NCBI GenBank assembly: GCA_947446335.1
Contig: CANFGA010000174.1
Span: forward strand, 1-6,778
Direction: 5' to 3'
From: Oxalobacteraceae bacterium
GTDB taxonomy: Bacteria; Pseudomonadota; Gammaproteobacteria; Burkholderiales; Burkholderiaceae_D
Length of the DNA: 6,778 nucleotides
Position 1 is the stretch's first letter; the number at the start of each line of letters is the position of its first letter. Shown here piece by piece: positions 6,131-6,778 of the stretch. The translations under genes and the position numbers were made by a program. The notes under the pieces were generated by a model. The model saw only the letters and a program-made list of their open reading frames with translations, made no database searches and was not told the origin of the DNA.

Positions 6131-6778
6131 ATGCAAAAATTGATATCAGAATTGACAAGACTATACCTTCCTGACGGGATTTTTTCGCGTGAGGTGCTGG
6201 CGCAGCGCATGCTGGGCCAGACTTGCTCTGCCATCGATCTGACAGCCGACGACTGCATGCGCGCCATCGTCATCGCCTTCCCCAAGATGCAAGGCGGCGA
6301 CGAGGATCAGCATTGGAGTCTGTTGTGTACGGTAGCCAATGCCCTGCAGGCTGAACTCGGTTTTCCGGCGCCGGCGGTAAGTGTCTCGGGCATCGACGGT
6401 TATGCTCTCTGGCTCTCGCTGGAAGTGCCCGTGCCTGCGGCGCAGGCCCAGGCTTTTCTGGAATTGCTGCACAAGGCGTATTTCCCCGAGCTCGATCAGC
6501 GCGTAGCAGGCGAAGCGGTCGAGTTGCCGCCTTGTTTGAATCCGAACACCGGCAAGTGGGCCGCCTTCATCCACCCGGGCATGGGGGCCTCGTTCGCCGA
6601 TGAGTCGGGGCTGGAGATGGCGCCGCCGTTTGCCGGGCAGAGTGCGTTTCTGGAAGGCTTGCATCGGATCAGCGCGGCGCAGTTTCAGAGCGCCATGAAC
6701 AGGCTGACGCCAGCGCACGCAGCGCGGGCCATCGTTGCATCGGTGCGCACGGCAGCGCCCGAAGGCTTGCTTCTGAGC
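6131..6778 (+). CDS. Unidentified protein, 5' part; possible degenerate AEP-primase-like fold
   Basis: The frame opens at ATG 6131, with AGGA 5 nt upstream, and stays open for 216 codons to the window end, so the C-terminus is missing. I do not firmly recognise the family. The order of elements resembles archaeo-eukaryotic primases: a strand RAIVIAF (44-50) where AEPs carry the metal-binding DxD, a helix, then SGIDGYALW (86-94) resembling the AEP SGxxGxHxW motif, a helix, and ELPPCLNPNTGK (131-142) resembling the RLPgSLHpkTG motif. The metal-binding aspartates and the motif histidine are not conserved (A49-F50-P51 and A92), so if the relation is real the protein is probably catalytically dead or structural. 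The first 40 bp are AT-richer than the neighbourhood. It follows the Hsp70 operon by 111 bp in the same direction; a functional link is not shown. That the gene is coding is quite sure; the fold is a hypothesis. Confidence 0.75.
   Translation, partial: MQKLISELTRLYLPDGIFSREVLAQRMLGQTCSAIDLTADDCMRAIVIAFPKMQGGDEDQHWSLLCTVANALQAELGFPAPAVSVSGIDGYALWLSLEVPVPAAQAQAFLELLHKAYFPELDQRVAGEAVELPPCLNPNTGKWAAFIHPGMGASFADESGLEMAPPFAGQSAFLEGLHRISAAQFQSAMNRLTPAHAARAIVASVRTAAPEGLLLS

Noticed and set aside
6152..6170. TTGACA with a nearby TATACC inside the last gene, as a promoter
   Set aside because: The two hexamers are only 4 bp apart and lie inside the coding region, and no -10 is found at 16-18 bp.

Overview
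This 6.8 kb window is GC-rich and densely coding, with every supported gene on the + strand. Codon choice (strong G/C third positions), Shine-Dalgarno usage and gene content suggest a betaproteobacterium, most likely Burkholderiales and perhaps the Oxalobacteraceae (Janthinobacterium/Massilia/Herbaspirillum type). That placement is inferred from composition and family distribution; no rRNA or other marker gene is present.

Layout. (1) Positions 2-358 hold the 3' end of a gene that begins outside the window. Its heptad-rich start resembles the N-terminal leucine-zipper region of IS66-type TnpC transposases, but the rest does not, so it may be a remnant or an unrelated small protein. (2) Positions 359-529 are an intergenic region with five tandem 13-bp units (405-469), a CCCCATTA element resembling a heat-shock sigma-32 -10 box (472-479), a small GNRA-loop hairpin (490-503) and a good ribosome binding site (519-523). 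(3) Positions 530-6019 are a compact three-gene operon: a DUF2760 protein, an Hsp70-family ATPase of 631 aa that overlaps it by 4 bp, and, 13 bp later, a second Hsp70-family ATPase of 976 aa with a C-terminal DUF3731 domain. (4) Positions 6020-6130 are a short spacer with no convincing terminator. (5) A gene starting at 6131 runs off the end of the window. I read it as a possible degenerate relative of archaeo-eukaryotic primases (AEP) that has lost catalytic residues.

The core of the window is the DUF2760 / Hsp70 / Hsp70-DUF3731 cassette. As far as I know its function is not established. Both Hsp70s keep the nucleotide-binding residues expected of working ATPases (DLGTT, GGGT[S/T]D, LLEEPQA, GGDNMD and the lysine in SAKSWL). 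Neither has a recognisable DnaK interdomain linker or helical lid. The first stops just after a beta-rich domain; the second carries a predicted helical DUF3731 region of about 330 residues instead. No J-domain protein or GrpE is encoded here. The simplest model is a divergent paired Hsp70 machine in which the two ATPases cooperate with each other or with DUF2760, possibly borrowing general co-chaperones. The tight spacing implies co-transcription and probably fixed stoichiometry.

Short in-frame tandem duplications recur across the locus (gene 1 tail, intergenic array, DUF2760 linker, first Hsp70 N-terminus, second Hsp70 loop), which points to local replication slippage.
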